Under the pieces are notes generated by a model that was not told the origin of the DNA, made no database searches, and saw only the letters and a list, made by a program, of their open reading frames with translations. Below, piece after piece: positions 43,182 through 52,279 of a stretch of 64,000 nt of DNA. The first letter of the stretch is position 1. Every line of letters begins with the position of its first letter. Made by a program: the position numbers and the translations under genes. The stretch is from Pedobacter sp. KBW06 (GTDB lineage: Bacteria > Bacteroidota > Bacteroidia > Sphingobacteriales > Sphingobacteriaceae), in the NCBI RefSeq assembly GCF_003852525.1, contig NZ_QAJL01000005.1, forward strand, positions 284,853-348,852. Direction: 5' to 3'.

Positions 43182-44729
43182 CTATTGTTCTTTCAAATCA
43201 CTTTTATTCAACCAACCTTTCGTTACCTGACCATCATTATCTTTATGACTCACATAAATAAAACCATTCTGCTCATCTACAACCGTGAACTTAGTATTCA
43301 CCCATAAGCCTAAAACGCCATGTCTCGGCGCGTCCGTGCTTGGGGAATCGTAAAAATAAAGCGCTGATTTAGGCAGCTTGTATTTCTTTCCTTCACTAAC
43401 GATGATGGGTTCTGCATTTACTTCTTTCTTAGGTGCTGCCGCTGCTTTGGCCGCTATCCCCATTTGTCGTTCATATTCCTTTTGCAGAGAATCCACATTG
43501 GTCTGCTGATCTGTTGTATCCAATATGATCGGTTTCACCGCATTTGTGGTATCCGGTTCGGGCTCAGTTACGACTTCCTCATGAACAGGCTTAGTGGTAT
43601 TGATGCTGTCTTTATGCAGTGCCGCATTTGCCTTGTCTTTATCCACCTGATCTTTAAACAGTAAAGCATATCCGGTAAATGCACTAAGGCCTACCAATGC
43701 AAGTATCATCAGGGTAAACAATGGTTTCGATACCTTTACCGCATTAGAAGGACTTTCGGCTATTACCGGGGTAGATACCGGAGCAACGGGAACTACTGGC
43801 GCGACTGGTGGTATCGCCATGTTTTCTATGTTGTTACGGGCAATGGCATCATGTAAAGCTTCGCCATTGGCAAACCTTTTTTCCGGTGCTTTCTCCAGGC
43901 ATCTTTTGATCAGATCCAGGAGCCATACCGGCACTTTCATTTCATAATCGCGCACAGCAGGAGACCAGCTTTCGGGCAATTGGTTGCGGCGAAGGCTTAA
44001 TAAATCCGGCACTGGCTTTTCCATATGTGAAAGCATGACCGAGTTGCGCGAGTTCTCCGCTTTATTGATCAGCGGGAAAGGAACCGTACCTGCCAGAAGT
44101 TCATAAAGAATCACTCCGAAACTGTAGACATCCGTCTGGAAGAACATCTCTCCGTCGTGCTGTTCCGGTGCCATAAATTCTACCGCACCCGCATGCCGCA
44201 CACTGCTTCTTCGTTGTTCATCAGACATGATCGCCAAACCGAAGTCGAGCAGGATATAATTGCCTGTATACACATTGAACTTTACGTTATTACTTTTAAT
44301 GTCCCCGTGTTTAACACCTACTTTATGGCAATGTGCCAAAGCATTGGACAGCTGTTCTGCCAGTTTAATCGTTTCCCTTATGGTGAATACCGGGCTGTGC
44401 GGTGGTTTTAGTAAATCCTCCAGGTCGGGGCCTTCTATATATTCCATTTCTATGAAAGGGAATGAACCACTTTCTGTCAATCCGGAATTGAGGATTTTCA
44501 CGACATTGGGATTTGGAATCTGATTTACTTTCTCCAGTTTTTCTACTTCATTTTTGAAGTTCCTGTAGTTTTTATCTTCTGTATCTTCAGAATGGATAGG
44601 AGTAGGTATGATTTTCACCGCCGTAATGATGGTGCCCATTCTTTTACCCTTATAAACAGAACCCTGTCCGCCGGTGCGTAAAGCACCCATATTCTCTAAT
44701 CCCTCTGCTATGGTAAATATTTTGCTCAT
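43182..44729 (-). CDS. Membrane Ser/Thr protein kinase (PknB-like) with SH3-like C-terminal domain
   Basis: A 515-residue protein. Kinase domain about 10-290: glycine loop RTGGQGSVYKG, ATP Lys K39 in AVKII, catalytic loop KHGDIKSNN with D143, LDFG with D162, APE motif MAPEQ, DVYSFGVILYELL. The catalytic loop reads HGD rather than HRD, so this is a non-RD kinase and may not need activation-loop phosphorylation. A Pro/Val/Ala-rich linker, one membrane helix (about 333-355) and an outer part ending in an SH3-like domain (about 445-512: YYDSP-like, GLWVNTKFTVVDEQNGFIYV, KGWLNKSDL) follow. The last could bind cell-wall fragments, as the PASTA domains of actinobacterial PknB do. Operon context suggests control of the adjacent synthase. 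Confidence 0.92.
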   Translation of the reverse strand: MSKIFTIAEGLENMGALRTGGQGSVYKGKRMGTIITAVKIIPTPIHSEDTEDKNYRNFKNEVEKLEKVNQIPNPNVVKILNSGLTESGSFPFIEMEYIEGPDLEDLLKPPHSPVFTIRETIKLAEQLSNALAHCHKVGVKHGDIKSNNVKFNVYTGNYILLDFGLAIMSDEQRRSSVRHAGAVEFMAPEQHDGEMFFQTDVYSFGVILYELLAGTVPFPLINKAENSRNSVMLSHMEKPVPDLLSLRRNQLPESWSPAVRDYEMKVPVWLLDLIKRCLEKAPEKRFANGEALHDAIARNNIENMAIPPVAPVVPVAPVSTPVIAESPSNAVKVSKPLFTLMILALVGLSAFTGYALLFKDQVDKDKANAALHKDSINTTKPVHEEVVTEPEPDTTNAVKPIILDTTDQQTNVDSLQKEYERQMGIAAKAAAAPKKEVNAEPIIVSEGKKYKLPKSALYFYDSPSTDAPRHGVLGLWVNTKFTVVDEQNGFIYVSHKDNDGQVTKGWLNKSDLKEQ

Positions 44730-44744
44730 GGTATGATTGTCGTT

Positions 44745-45542
44745 TTATGAAGGGTTTGAAACATAACTGAATTCTAACACCGCCGATTCGCCCAAAATAA
44801 TCTGGTCCCCCTCCTGTAAAGGGTGTCCAAGTTCTGTAAAGGTAAGTTTAACCGGGTTATGATCCGCTGTAGATCTGATTTTTACTTTATTTCTTGGTGG
44901 AACGCCGCCCTCGTCGGCAAATAAAATAAAGGCCCCTGCTTCCTTATTCCACTCAATATGTGCATGTTGTCTGCTGATGTATTTATTACCTTCATTGCTG
45001 CTGGAGTCGGGAAAAGCAATTTTATTTTCCCTGATAAAACCCTCTGCATCCTGCACTTTCCTTTCTCTTCCGATATTGATCTTTCCATCCGCAGATGTAA
45101 TCAGGTATTCCGCCTGCTCTGCTTCTCCGTTCAGGACCCTGATCTTTGCGGTTTCAGAATGCTGCACAATGGCATGCTCCGGAGTTTTAATATACAATCC
45201 CACTTCAAGGCTGGCCATCTTAATCAGGTCTGCCGGAAGTTCCGGAACGAACAGACTTTCTATCGTCCAGTGCTCAGGCAGATCAATGGCAAAGTCATCC
45301 GCCAGCCGTTGAACTTCCTTCCTGAAGCGGCCTTCTTCCTCCATAAAAACAGCAGATTCATACAAGTACTTTTCTACCGGAAGACAGGCAATGAACAGCT
45401 GAAATCCTTTTATATGTTTTCCTTCTCCACCTTCCAGTTTTTGCAATTCCTGCTTAATAAAAACAAGAAGTGCCTCTCTCACTGCTTTTACGTCCTGAGG
45501 TTTTTCTGATGGTTCTTTTCCAAATAGGTTAAACATGCTCAT
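44745..45542 (-). CDS. FHA domain protein with N-terminal helical domain
   Basis: A 265-residue protein. The first 130 residues are helical and acidic (EALLVFIKQELQKLEGGEG, FQLFIACLPVEKYLYES). The C-terminal FHA domain (about 150-260) keeps the phosphothreonine-binding residues: R159 in IGRERK and S190-R191-x-H193 in SRQHAHI. FHA domains bind phosphothreonine peptides made by kinases such as the one encoded 15 bases downstream. The layout (N-terminal helical domain plus C-terminal FHA) recalls actinobacterial FhaA, which is recruited to peptidoglycan precursor transport or synthesis. I infer a phospho-dependent adaptor of the synthase encoded upstream. Confidence 0.9.
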   Translation of the reverse strand: MSMFNLFGKEPSEKPQDVKAVREALLVFIKQELQKLEGGEGKHIKGFQLFIACLPVEKYLYESAVFMEEEGRFRKEVQRLADDFAIDLPEHWTIESLFVPELPADLIKMASLEVGLYIKTPEHAIVQHSETAKIRVLNGEAEQAEYLITSADGKINIGRERKVQDAEGFIRENKIAFPDSSSNEGNKYISRQHAHIEWNKEAGAFILFADEGGVPPRNKVKIRSTADHNPVKLTFTELGHPLQEGDQIILGESAVLEFSYVSNPS

Positions 45543-45570
45543 GTATCTTTTCTTAATCTTTTCTATTAAT

Positions 45571-48500
45571 CTATTGTTCTATTTCAGGCGCTTCCGGAGG
45601 AGCGATACTATCCGTTTTTGCGCTCTTAATGGTTTTGGCCTTAACGACCTTTGTCTTTGCTTCTTCCAAATCACTCACATAACCCAGTTTCAGCAGGGCA
45701 GGCACCACATGTTTACCCGCCAGCAATACTGCTCTGCTTGAGCCTCTGGTTGACTCTATCCGGATACAAACCACGATATGTCCTTTGCCGGATTTCTTCT
45801 GCGCAAAAAACACGTACCAGCCGTCGTTGATCCTTGCTGCTTTCCAAACCCTTTCCGGTGTTCCGCTTTTTCCTGCAACCTTAAGCCCTAAGGTATAAGA
45901 CTTATTGATGCTTTGTTTTACCATATATTCTGTGAGTAAAGCGGCATACTTAGGATCGTTGGCCAGTTTAATTCCAGGCTGAACTCCGGTTAAGGAATCG
46001 CTGATTTTCAATACAAAGCGATTGGGAACCATGACGCCCTTATTGGCCACTCCGGAAGCCAGTCTGGCAACTGCGGCAGGGGTGGCAATCAGTTCGCCCT
46101 GTCCCCAGGCCATTCCGGAGATTCCTTTGGCACGGGTCTTTCTGATATTGGCCGGATCGTATTTTGGTTTGGTATTAAACTCCGTCTTCTTCCAATAGGT
46201 CAGCCATTTTTCTTCCTGCTTTTCGTTGTTGGCTCCTTTATTATAATAATAACCGCCCACACCTCTTAAAAACATTCCTGTTTTCAGGTACAAAGCCGCC
46301 ATATCTTCCTGCAACTGCTCCTGATTGGCCAGTTTGATAAAATAAACGTTGTTTGATTTGACCAATGCGCGTTCCATATTGATCGTTCCCGTTTCATCAG
46401 GCTCAATGCCCTTTGTCCGGATTCGCTCAGCACTGCTGACCGTATATGTTTTATTGGCCGCTGCAAGTCCGAGTTTGTTAAAGGCAGCCATGGCGGTCAA
46501 TACCTTTGCCGTAGAGCCCGGCTGTGTTGCATAGGTAAAGCCAAGATCGGTATTGGTATACCATCCCGATAACCTGTTCTGTTCGGCAGTTGTCATGGTG
46601 AGTAAATCCCAGTCCTTAACCGTTGGCAAAGGATAAACTGCAGAGGTCAGTACATCGCCGGTCTCATCCTCCATAATCACCACAGATACACGGCTCTTCT
46701 TTAAAGAATCATCAGTGGCAATGGAATGCTGGATGGCCGTTTGTAGCCTCGCATCAACCGCGAGTTTAACATCCCTGTTTCTCTTTTTAAAGGCCGCAAC
46801 TTCATCACTGTTTACACCAGCCAGCAGGAGCGGGGCCAATGCTTTATAATCTCTTTTGCTCACCGTCATCTCTTTTACCCCTCTTGGAAGAAAACGATCT
46901 TCGTGATATCGGTTGGCGATGGTGTTAAAAGAGCTCGTTGGCGTATGGAAACCCCTCAATTCGGCAGCATGCTCATATTCGGCAAAATAGCCGTTCGTGC
47001 TTCCGTTGAAGACTCCGGTATTGGCATCACCAACCCAGAAGAAAGCCTGTTCTTCAAAAGGATAATACCGGTCTACCCTTTTATGCATTGCAGAATCGAG
47101 GTTGTAATTCAGTCCGGATTCATTCAACAGGCCTTCCTGTTTTCTAATCAGGTCCGGGTTACTTGTAGCCAGTACCTGTCCGTTTCTATCGTACAGCTGA
47201 CCTGCTTCCAGTTTGTTCATAAGGATGGCAATACGGGGGTTATAACTGAACATCCGCAAGCCACTCCGGTCTGCCACCAGGGCAGGTTGCACTACCCATT
47301 TTTCGTTGTTGGCGATGTACCGGGATACCGTTATGGTAAGCAGCAGCACTGCAATGCTGGCCGATAAAAGCGCGGGAACAAGATTTTTATCCTGCTGTTT
47401 GGTAATGAACTCCATCTGAACGGCTGTTCCACGGATGGAAGAAACCGATAGCAGCAATCCTGCAGCCAGCATATTTGCGACCAGCGAGGAACCACCATAG
47501 CTGATAAAGGGGAGGGCTACTCCCGATAAAGGCAGGGCACCTGTTGATCCTCCTGCGATCAGCAAAAACTGAGCGAACATACTGATGCCGATGCCGGAAC
47601 ATAAATAGAATAGAAAAGGAGTCCCGGTTTGCCGGCCTATATTAATGGCACGGTTTAAAAAGACCAGGAAAAGGATAAAGACCCCTACGATACCTGCCCA
47701 TCCGAAATCTTCACCTATTGCCGGAAGAATCATATCGGTATGCGCTTCCGGGATGCTTTTTGCAAAACCTTCACCTGCTCCCTGGCCCGTAATGCCGCCT
47801 ACAGACATTGCCCAGATTCCATTTGCTACCTGATCACCTCCGTATACTTCATTGTTCCATGGATCCTGCCAGATCGATTTACGTTCCGTAAGGCGGTTTA
47901 CCGGTCCGGGGATGAGCTTATCGAGGTAAGGAATCTGATCGATCAGCAGGAAGCCTGCGATGACCATCATGATCATAATGGCAGATTCGCTCGTTCTTTT
48001 CTTATTCAGCAGCATGGCCAGGGCCACCAGTAATATCGTGATCAGACTGGCCAGCCAGATGTTCAAAAACCATACAGTTAAGGTATAAGTGATGATGGCA
48101 ATCAGCATCATCATAAAATCCCCACGGGAGAAAGAAAAGAGAATGATAAAGGTAAAACAGATGACCATTGCCGGTCCAAGATCTCCCAGCACAAGGTATA
48201 GTAAAATGGCGATGGCCATTGCTGCCAGTGCAAAAGAGAAGAAATACCAGCGTTTTTTCCAGGTCCGGTATTCTGTAATGAATTTTTCATTGCTCGCGAA
48301 GAACCCGGCAAGAAAGAGGATAATTGCATATTTGACAATTTCGCTCGGCTGTACACCAAAGAGGTTTACTTTTACGCCACTGCCTTCCGGACCGGTTCCA
48401 AATACGATGGTCAATGTCAGGAGCGCTAATGCCATACCTGCCCATTGCCAGCCATTGGCTTTGCCCGTGTTTTTAGGGATCACCAGCATTCTGTAAATGC

Positions 48501-49641
48501 GGGAATCAACCGTAAACTTGCGGAACTTAATAAACAGCAGTACACACATGCCAAGGATCCCCATTCCAAAAAACATCAGGGTATCTTTAGCCAGAAAACG
48601 ATCTCTGAGCGGGTCCTGCAAACTGAGCAGGGTAATGAACGACAAGCCGGTCATGAGCATCACTACGGGAAGGATCAACTGATCTGCCTGCGGAAATTTA
48701 AGGCTCATCACCAGGTGAAGCAGAAAAAATCCAAGGAAAAAGCAGCCGGTAATGATCCAGTACCATTGGTTATAGTCCGCCATACTTCGTACAATCAGGG
48801 ACTTTTCTTTTTTCAGGATTTTAAAATCACGTGCAGAAAAAAGCCGGATGCTATGTGGGGTTTGTTTAAAGACAAAACTAACGTCTTTTTGCAATTCCTG
48901 TACGCCCTGTGATTTCCCGAACTGATATCCGGGTTGCATAGGGAGGATGGCAAATGCCTGGTCATCCGGTAATTTATTGAACGCAAAATAGCCTTCTGCA
49001 TTCGTTCTGGCATAGGTTCTTAATGCTGGTTTTGCCTGTTCCAGGTCATTATCGGTACTGTCTTGTGGCAAAATCATCTGCAGTTTGATCAGGACCCCTG
49101 ATACCGGCTTCCCGGCAGTATCGATTACTTTCCCGGAAATATCGTATTGTCCCTGGTTGACCGCTATTTCCGCTTTCATGGCGGTTGGGTTGAGGCTTTC
49201 TTTTTTGAAAAGCACAGAATCCTCACCGGTATAGCCCAGCAACGCGCGGGAATCAAGGACCCTCTTTTTAAAGTTTTGTCCGCCTTTTTGAAAGGCTTCA
49301 TCCGCATCAATAAAAAACCTGCGTTTATTCAATTCCCCAACATTATCGATCGGTTCTTTAAAGGATTTGCTTCCCTTGCTTACGACCGCCGAAATTAATG
49401 CAATGTCTTTCTTATCCTCAAAATAATAACCTTTTTCCAAAAGTGTTTTAATGAGCTGACCGGGGTTTTTATCGTTGATGTTGACCATCGTTCCATTTTT
49501 CAATCTGGAATCTACGTCGACAAAACCTTTCTGCAGCGTCCCGAAAAGCGTAACGAACAGCGCTCCTAATATGATTGACGCCAATAGGATGAGCTTACGC
49601 TCCGTTTTTCTGCTTCCGGTGGTAGGTGTGCTTTCTCCCAT
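45571..49641 (-). CDS. Fused SEDS glycosyltransferase (FtsW/RodA) and class B penicillin-binding protein
   Basis: A 1356-residue single polypeptide. After the first membrane segment (about 16-36) there is an outer domain of about 250 residues with a carboxypeptidase-regulatory-like fold (GQYDISGKVIDTAGKPVSGV). The SEDS part (about 300-780) has NLFGVQPSEIVKYAI, GDLGPAMV, AEGFAKSIPEAHTDMI-like residues with the conserved Asp, GEDFGWAG and GALPLSGVALPFISYGGSS. Then a membrane anchor and a class B PBP part: dimerisation region, transpeptidase SxxK at S1043-K1046 (GSTAK), SxN at S1096-N1098 and KSG at 1258-1260. SEDS proteins polymerise glycan and class B PBPs cross-link it; usually separate rodA/pbp2 or ftsW/ftsI genes. 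Both sets of catalytic motifs are intact, with no sign of a sequencing fusion. Confidence 0.93.
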   Translation of the reverse strand: MGESTPTTGSRKTERKLILLASIILGALFVTLFGTLQKGFVDVDSRLKNGTMVNINDKNPGQLIKTLLEKGYYFEDKKDIALISAVVSKGSKSFKEPIDNVGELNKRRFFIDADEAFQKGGQNFKKRVLDSRALLGYTGEDSVLFKKESLNPTAMKAEIAVNQGQYDISGKVIDTAGKPVSGVLIKLQMILPQDSTDNDLEQAKPALRTYARTNAEGYFAFNKLPDDQAFAILPMQPGYQFGKSQGVQELQKDVSFVFKQTPHSIRLFSARDFKILKKEKSLIVRSMADYNQWYWIITGCFFLGFFLLHLVMSLKFPQADQLILPVVMLMTGLSFITLLSLQDPLRDRFLAKDTLMFFGMGILGMCVLLFIKFRKFTVDSRIYRMLVIPKNTGKANGWQWAGMALALLTLTIVFGTGPEGSGVKVNLFGVQPSEIVKYAIILFLAGFFASNEKFITEYRTWKKRWYFFSFALAAMAIAILLYLVLGDLGPAMVICFTFIILFSFSRGDFMMMLIAIITYTLTVWFLNIWLASLITILLVALAMLLNKKRTSESAIMIMMVIAGFLLIDQIPYLDKLIPGPVNRLTERKSIWQDPWNNEVYGGDQVANGIWAMSVGGITGQGAGEGFAKSIPEAHTDMILPAIGEDFGWAGIVGVFILFLVFLNRAINIGRQTGTPFLFYLCSGIGISMFAQFLLIAGGSTGALPLSGVALPFISYGGSSLVANMLAAGLLLSVSSIRGTAVQMEFITKQQDKNLVPALLSASIAVLLLTITVSRYIANNEKWVVQPALVADRSGLRMFSYNPRIAILMNKLEAGQLYDRNGQVLATSNPDLIRKQEGLLNESGLNYNLDSAMHKRVDRYYPFEEQAFFWVGDANTGVFNGSTNGYFAEYEHAAELRGFHTPTSSFNTIANRYHEDRFLPRGVKEMTVSKRDYKALAPLLLAGVNSDEVAAFKKRNRDVKLAVDARLQTAIQHSIATDDSLKKSRVSVVIMEDETGDVLTSAVYPLPTVKDWDLLTMTTAEQNRLSGWYTNTDLGFTYATQPGSTAKVLTAMAAFNKLGLAAANKTYTVSSAERIRTKGIEPDETGTINMERALVKSNNVYFIKLANQEQLQEDMAALYLKTGMFLRGVGGYYYNKGANNEKQEEKWLTYWKKTEFNTKPKYDPANIRKTRAKGISGMAWGQGELIATPAAVARLASGVANKGVMVPNRFVLKISDSLTGVQPGIKLANDPKYAALLTEYMVKQSINKSYTLGLKVAGKSGTPERVWKAARINDGWYVFFAQKKSGKGHIVVCIRIESTRGSSRAVLLAGKHVVPALLKLGYVSDLEEAKTKVVKAKTIKSAKTDSIAPPEAPEIEQ

Positions 49642-49646
49642 ATTTG

Positions 49647-51053
49647 TTATTTGTACGTATTGGGAATAGAATCAGCTTTAAAAGTACTCCTGGAGATCTT
49701 TCCGTTGATGTATCCTTTTGCCGGCAGGTCATAAATCGTCTGTATGGCATTCGGTGAGTTTTTGAACTGAACGTTTTTTAACACCAATGCATTGTTTTGA
49801 GAGGAAATGGCCGTATTGAAATCTTCAAAAGTGATGTTCTCCAGGTAGACATAAGTACTTGCCGGCTGGATGATCATCGCATTTCCGCGAAAGGTAGAGT
49901 CGCTTTTTATAACGATCTGATTTTTAGCAATCAGGAACAGAGAGTCTTTAGTGAAATGTAAAGATTCAGTCAGTATGACCGGTGATTTGAACATAGAATC
50001 CGTTAAAGTCAGGGTATTTCCTTTCAGGTTGTTTAAGGCATCCTGAAGTTTTAGTTCCTGAGCATTTCTGCTGTGAACAGTCTTAACGGGCTGAACAGGT
50101 GTCGACAACTGGTGTTTTTGCCAAAATAAATAGATACAGGCAGCCAGCAGAATCAGGCAGAGCCCGGAAAGCAGGGCAACCGTATTCCTGTTGCTTTTTT
50201 GGACTGGCCGGGCTGGCGGAAGCGCTGCATTTTCTACCACTGCAGGAACCGGGTTCGTCTTTTTAGATTTTGCAGCAGGTTTGGTGGCTTCATGGACCTG
50301 CGATTGCTTGTCATTTTTCACCAATACTACCGTAATGTTGTCCAGGCCTCCATTTTGATTTGCCGCATTGATCAGCTGCGCACCTTTTTCTCTTATGGAA
50401 TTGTCTGTTGTTAAGATGCGGATCATTTCCTGGCTATTGACCATATCCGATAAGCCGTCACTGCACAGCAACAGCAGATCTCCAGGAAGGAAAGGGGACT
50501 CCCCGGTTTCCAGATAATCTTCCTGACCGGCCATTCCCATGCCAAAGCCAAGGGCTTTGTTGATCTCATTACGTTTAGGGTGTTGCATCGCCTGTTCTTC
50601 CGTAAGTCGTCCGGAATCTTCCATGAAGCCTACAAAAGACTGGTCTTTAGAAATCTTTATTAGGGAATTGTCGCGAAGAAGATATAGTCTCGTATCGCCC
50701 ACATGTACATAATAAAGTTTGTTTTTATGAAGGTCAACTACTGCCAGTGTGAGTACACAGGCCATGTTTTCATGTCCTTTTACCCTTTGTTTTTCCAGGA
50801 TAATCTGCGCATCTGCAGCAAGGATTGCTTCCCTCATCAGGCCGGGCAAATCCCCTTGAGGATGGGCCAGATGATGAAGGATCGATTTTCTGGTAATGTC
50901 TGCTGCGATCTCGCCGCCTGAATATCCGCCAACACCATCAATAACACAGGCAATTACAAAGTCGTTGTCTGATGTGCGTTCTGCAATAAAGGTATCTTCA
51001 TTATTGTCACGAACTTTTCCAGTGTCAGTTATTCCAAAATAATTATTCTCCAT
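49647..51053 (-). CDS. PP2C-family Ser/Thr phosphatase with membrane segment
   Basis: A 468-residue protein. PP2C domain about 1-245 with R15-x-x-N-E-D20, metal-binding D39 in DGVGG, HVGDTRLYLL, CSDGLSDMV and GGLDNITVVLV. A Lys/Pro-rich linker, one membrane helix (about 287-308: NTVALLSGLCLILLAACIYLFW) and an outer domain of short repeats (LTDSMFKSPVILTESLHFTKDSLFLIAKN, ITFEDFNTAISSQNNALVLKNVQFKN), probably a small parallel beta-helix, follow. It should reverse the phosphorylation made by the kinase in the same operon, like actinobacterial PstP. It sits 5 bases before the SEDS-PBP gene. Confidence 0.93.
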   Translation of the reverse strand: MENNYFGITDTGKVRDNNEDTFIAERTSDNDFVIACVIDGVGGYSGGEIAADITRKSILHHLAHPQGDLPGLMREAILAADAQIILEKQRVKGHENMACVLTLAVVDLHKNKLYYVHVGDTRLYLLRDNSLIKISKDQSFVGFMEDSGRLTEEQAMQHPKRNEINKALGFGMGMAGQEDYLETGESPFLPGDLLLLCSDGLSDMVNSQEMIRILTTDNSIREKGAQLINAANQNGGLDNITVVLVKNDKQSQVHEATKPAAKSKKTNPVPAVVENAALPPARPVQKSNRNTVALLSGLCLILLAACIYLFWQKHQLSTPVQPVKTVHSRNAQELKLQDALNNLKGNTLTLTDSMFKSPVILTESLHFTKDSLFLIAKNQIVIKSDSTFRGNAMIIQPASTYVYLENITFEDFNTAISSQNNALVLKNVQFKNSPNAIQTIYDLPAKGYINGKISRSTFKADSIPNTYK

Positions 51054-51054
51054 T

Positions 51055-51144
51055 CTATTTGGGCGAGTTTTTAATGTCGTTGAAATGTGCGATCAGCAAG
51101 ACCACACAGAGTACTAATAACGCTATTGATAAAGCATGCGACAT
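51055..51144 (-). CDS. 29-residue single-span membrane peptide
   Basis: A short frame found by reading the gap between the FHA-like and PP2C genes: MSHALSIALLVLCVVLLIAH followed by FNDIKNSPK and a TAG. It starts 3 bases after the stop of the upstream gene and ends 1 base before the PP2C start, so it is placed for translational coupling. The body is one hydrophobic helix of about 17 residues with a charged C-terminal end. It may be a regulator or scaffold of the membrane complex. Expression is not shown; no similar peptide is known to me. Confidence 0.6.
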   Translation of the reverse strand: MSHALSIALLVLCVVLLIAHFNDIKNSPK

Positions 51145-51147
51145 ATA

Positions 51148-52101
51148 TCAGGGTTTAAAAATATTGATGCCGATGATTCCGTTAAGTATAATCCTGGAAT
51201 TCAGGGGAAGTTCGATCCATTTCGGACCATAGATATCGCTGCGTTCTACCAGGTTTTCATTTACTATTGTTTTTTCTCCAAAAGAGGCCAGGTAGAATTT
51301 ATCTTCGGCATTGTTGTAATGGATCTTAAGGTGAGGGCTGTTGACCCATTCTGAGGGGATCTTGAAAATATGTGCGCCTTCACTTGTTTCTTCATTTCCG
51401 GAGATGACAATATCTTCTGCTCTCATCAGGTATTCCAGTTTCTGACCAGCATAGGCTTTATTGGGCAAAGTGGTTTCAAAACGGGCCAGAACGTTTGTCT
51501 TTTTGTTTTCCACAGGCGCTTTATCCGGCATTTTTAAGTCGGCCATATAAGGGATCTCATAATAGCCCTCACTGTAAAAGATAAAGTCTTTCAACAGGTC
51601 ATTGTCCATGTCAAAAGTCTGGGCCAGGCCTGTTTGTCTTGGAATAAAAGTAACCCTTAGGTTCTCGTCTTTCAGGTTGCTGTCTGGCAATAGTTTACCG
51701 ATAAAGCTGATGTCCCCGCGACGGTAATCCGGATGGGACACAAAGCGGAAAACCCATTTATTGCTGGAGGGTTCTACTTTTTTTCCGGTAGCGGCTTGTT
51801 TGTTCAGGATTACGTAGAAGTTATCTACAGATTCCTGCGCAACAAGTCCTAATATGCCTTTTTTGTTGTCTACAAATTCCCTGTAATCATCTGCATTGAG
51901 GCAAATGATAAATTCATGAAAAAAGACAATGCGTTCCGCGAAGGAGAGTTCAGCAATAGATTCCTGAAATTGCTGGATGATGTATTTATAAACGATATTG
52001 GGCGTAAGTGGCTTTAACTTGGCAGATGACTTGGGACCGTTGTCATTTAAGAACCAATCCTGAATGCCTATACGTTGCCAAAAAGTGGGTTTAGTCGTCA
52101 T
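51148..52101 (-). CDS. Divergent FHA-like protein, first gene of the cell-wall signalling operon
   Basis: A 317-residue protein without signal peptide. The N-terminal 130 residues are helical (KYIIQQFQESIAELSFAERIVFFHEFIICLNADDYREF) and resemble the N-terminal part of the other FHA protein (44745-45542). A beta-rich middle and a C-terminal FHA-like fold (about 220-317: EYLMRAEDIVISGNEETSEGAHIFKIP, SPHLKIHYNNAEDKFYLASFG, ILNGIIGINIFKP) follow. The phosphothreonine-binding Arg and the S-R-x-H of canonical FHA are not visible; the corresponding stretch reads SPHLKI. It may have lost phospho-binding. Likely a paralogue acting as a scaffold. Confidence 0.75.
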   Translation of the reverse strand: MTTKPTFWQRIGIQDWFLNDNGPKSSAKLKPLTPNIVYKYIIQQFQESIAELSFAERIVFFHEFIICLNADDYREFVDNKKGILGLVAQESVDNFYVILNKQAATGKKVEPSSNKWVFRFVSHPDYRRGDISFIGKLLPDSNLKDENLRVTFIPRQTGLAQTFDMDNDLLKDFIFYSEGYYEIPYMADLKMPDKAPVENKKTNVLARFETTLPNKAYAGQKLEYLMRAEDIVISGNEETSEGAHIFKIPSEWVNSPHLKIHYNNAEDKFYLASFGEKTIVNENLVERSDIYGPKWIELPLNSRIILNGIIGINIFKP

Positions 52102-52279
52102 TTTTAATCTTAAGTATCAAATATGAATTGAATATAGTGATATTGAGTAATAATATATATCAACAAATATCCACAATTGCTGTTTTAATGGGATTCACTG
52201 TCTGTCTGTTTTAAGCTAAATTGGTTATATTGGCATAGTTTACTTTCTTTAACAGCGAGTTATCACAATTATTGCAAAG

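Noticed and set aside
48445..48912. 155-codon plus-strand frame within the SEDS-PBP gene
   Set aside because: Antisense to conserved SEDS membrane helices; no supporting features.
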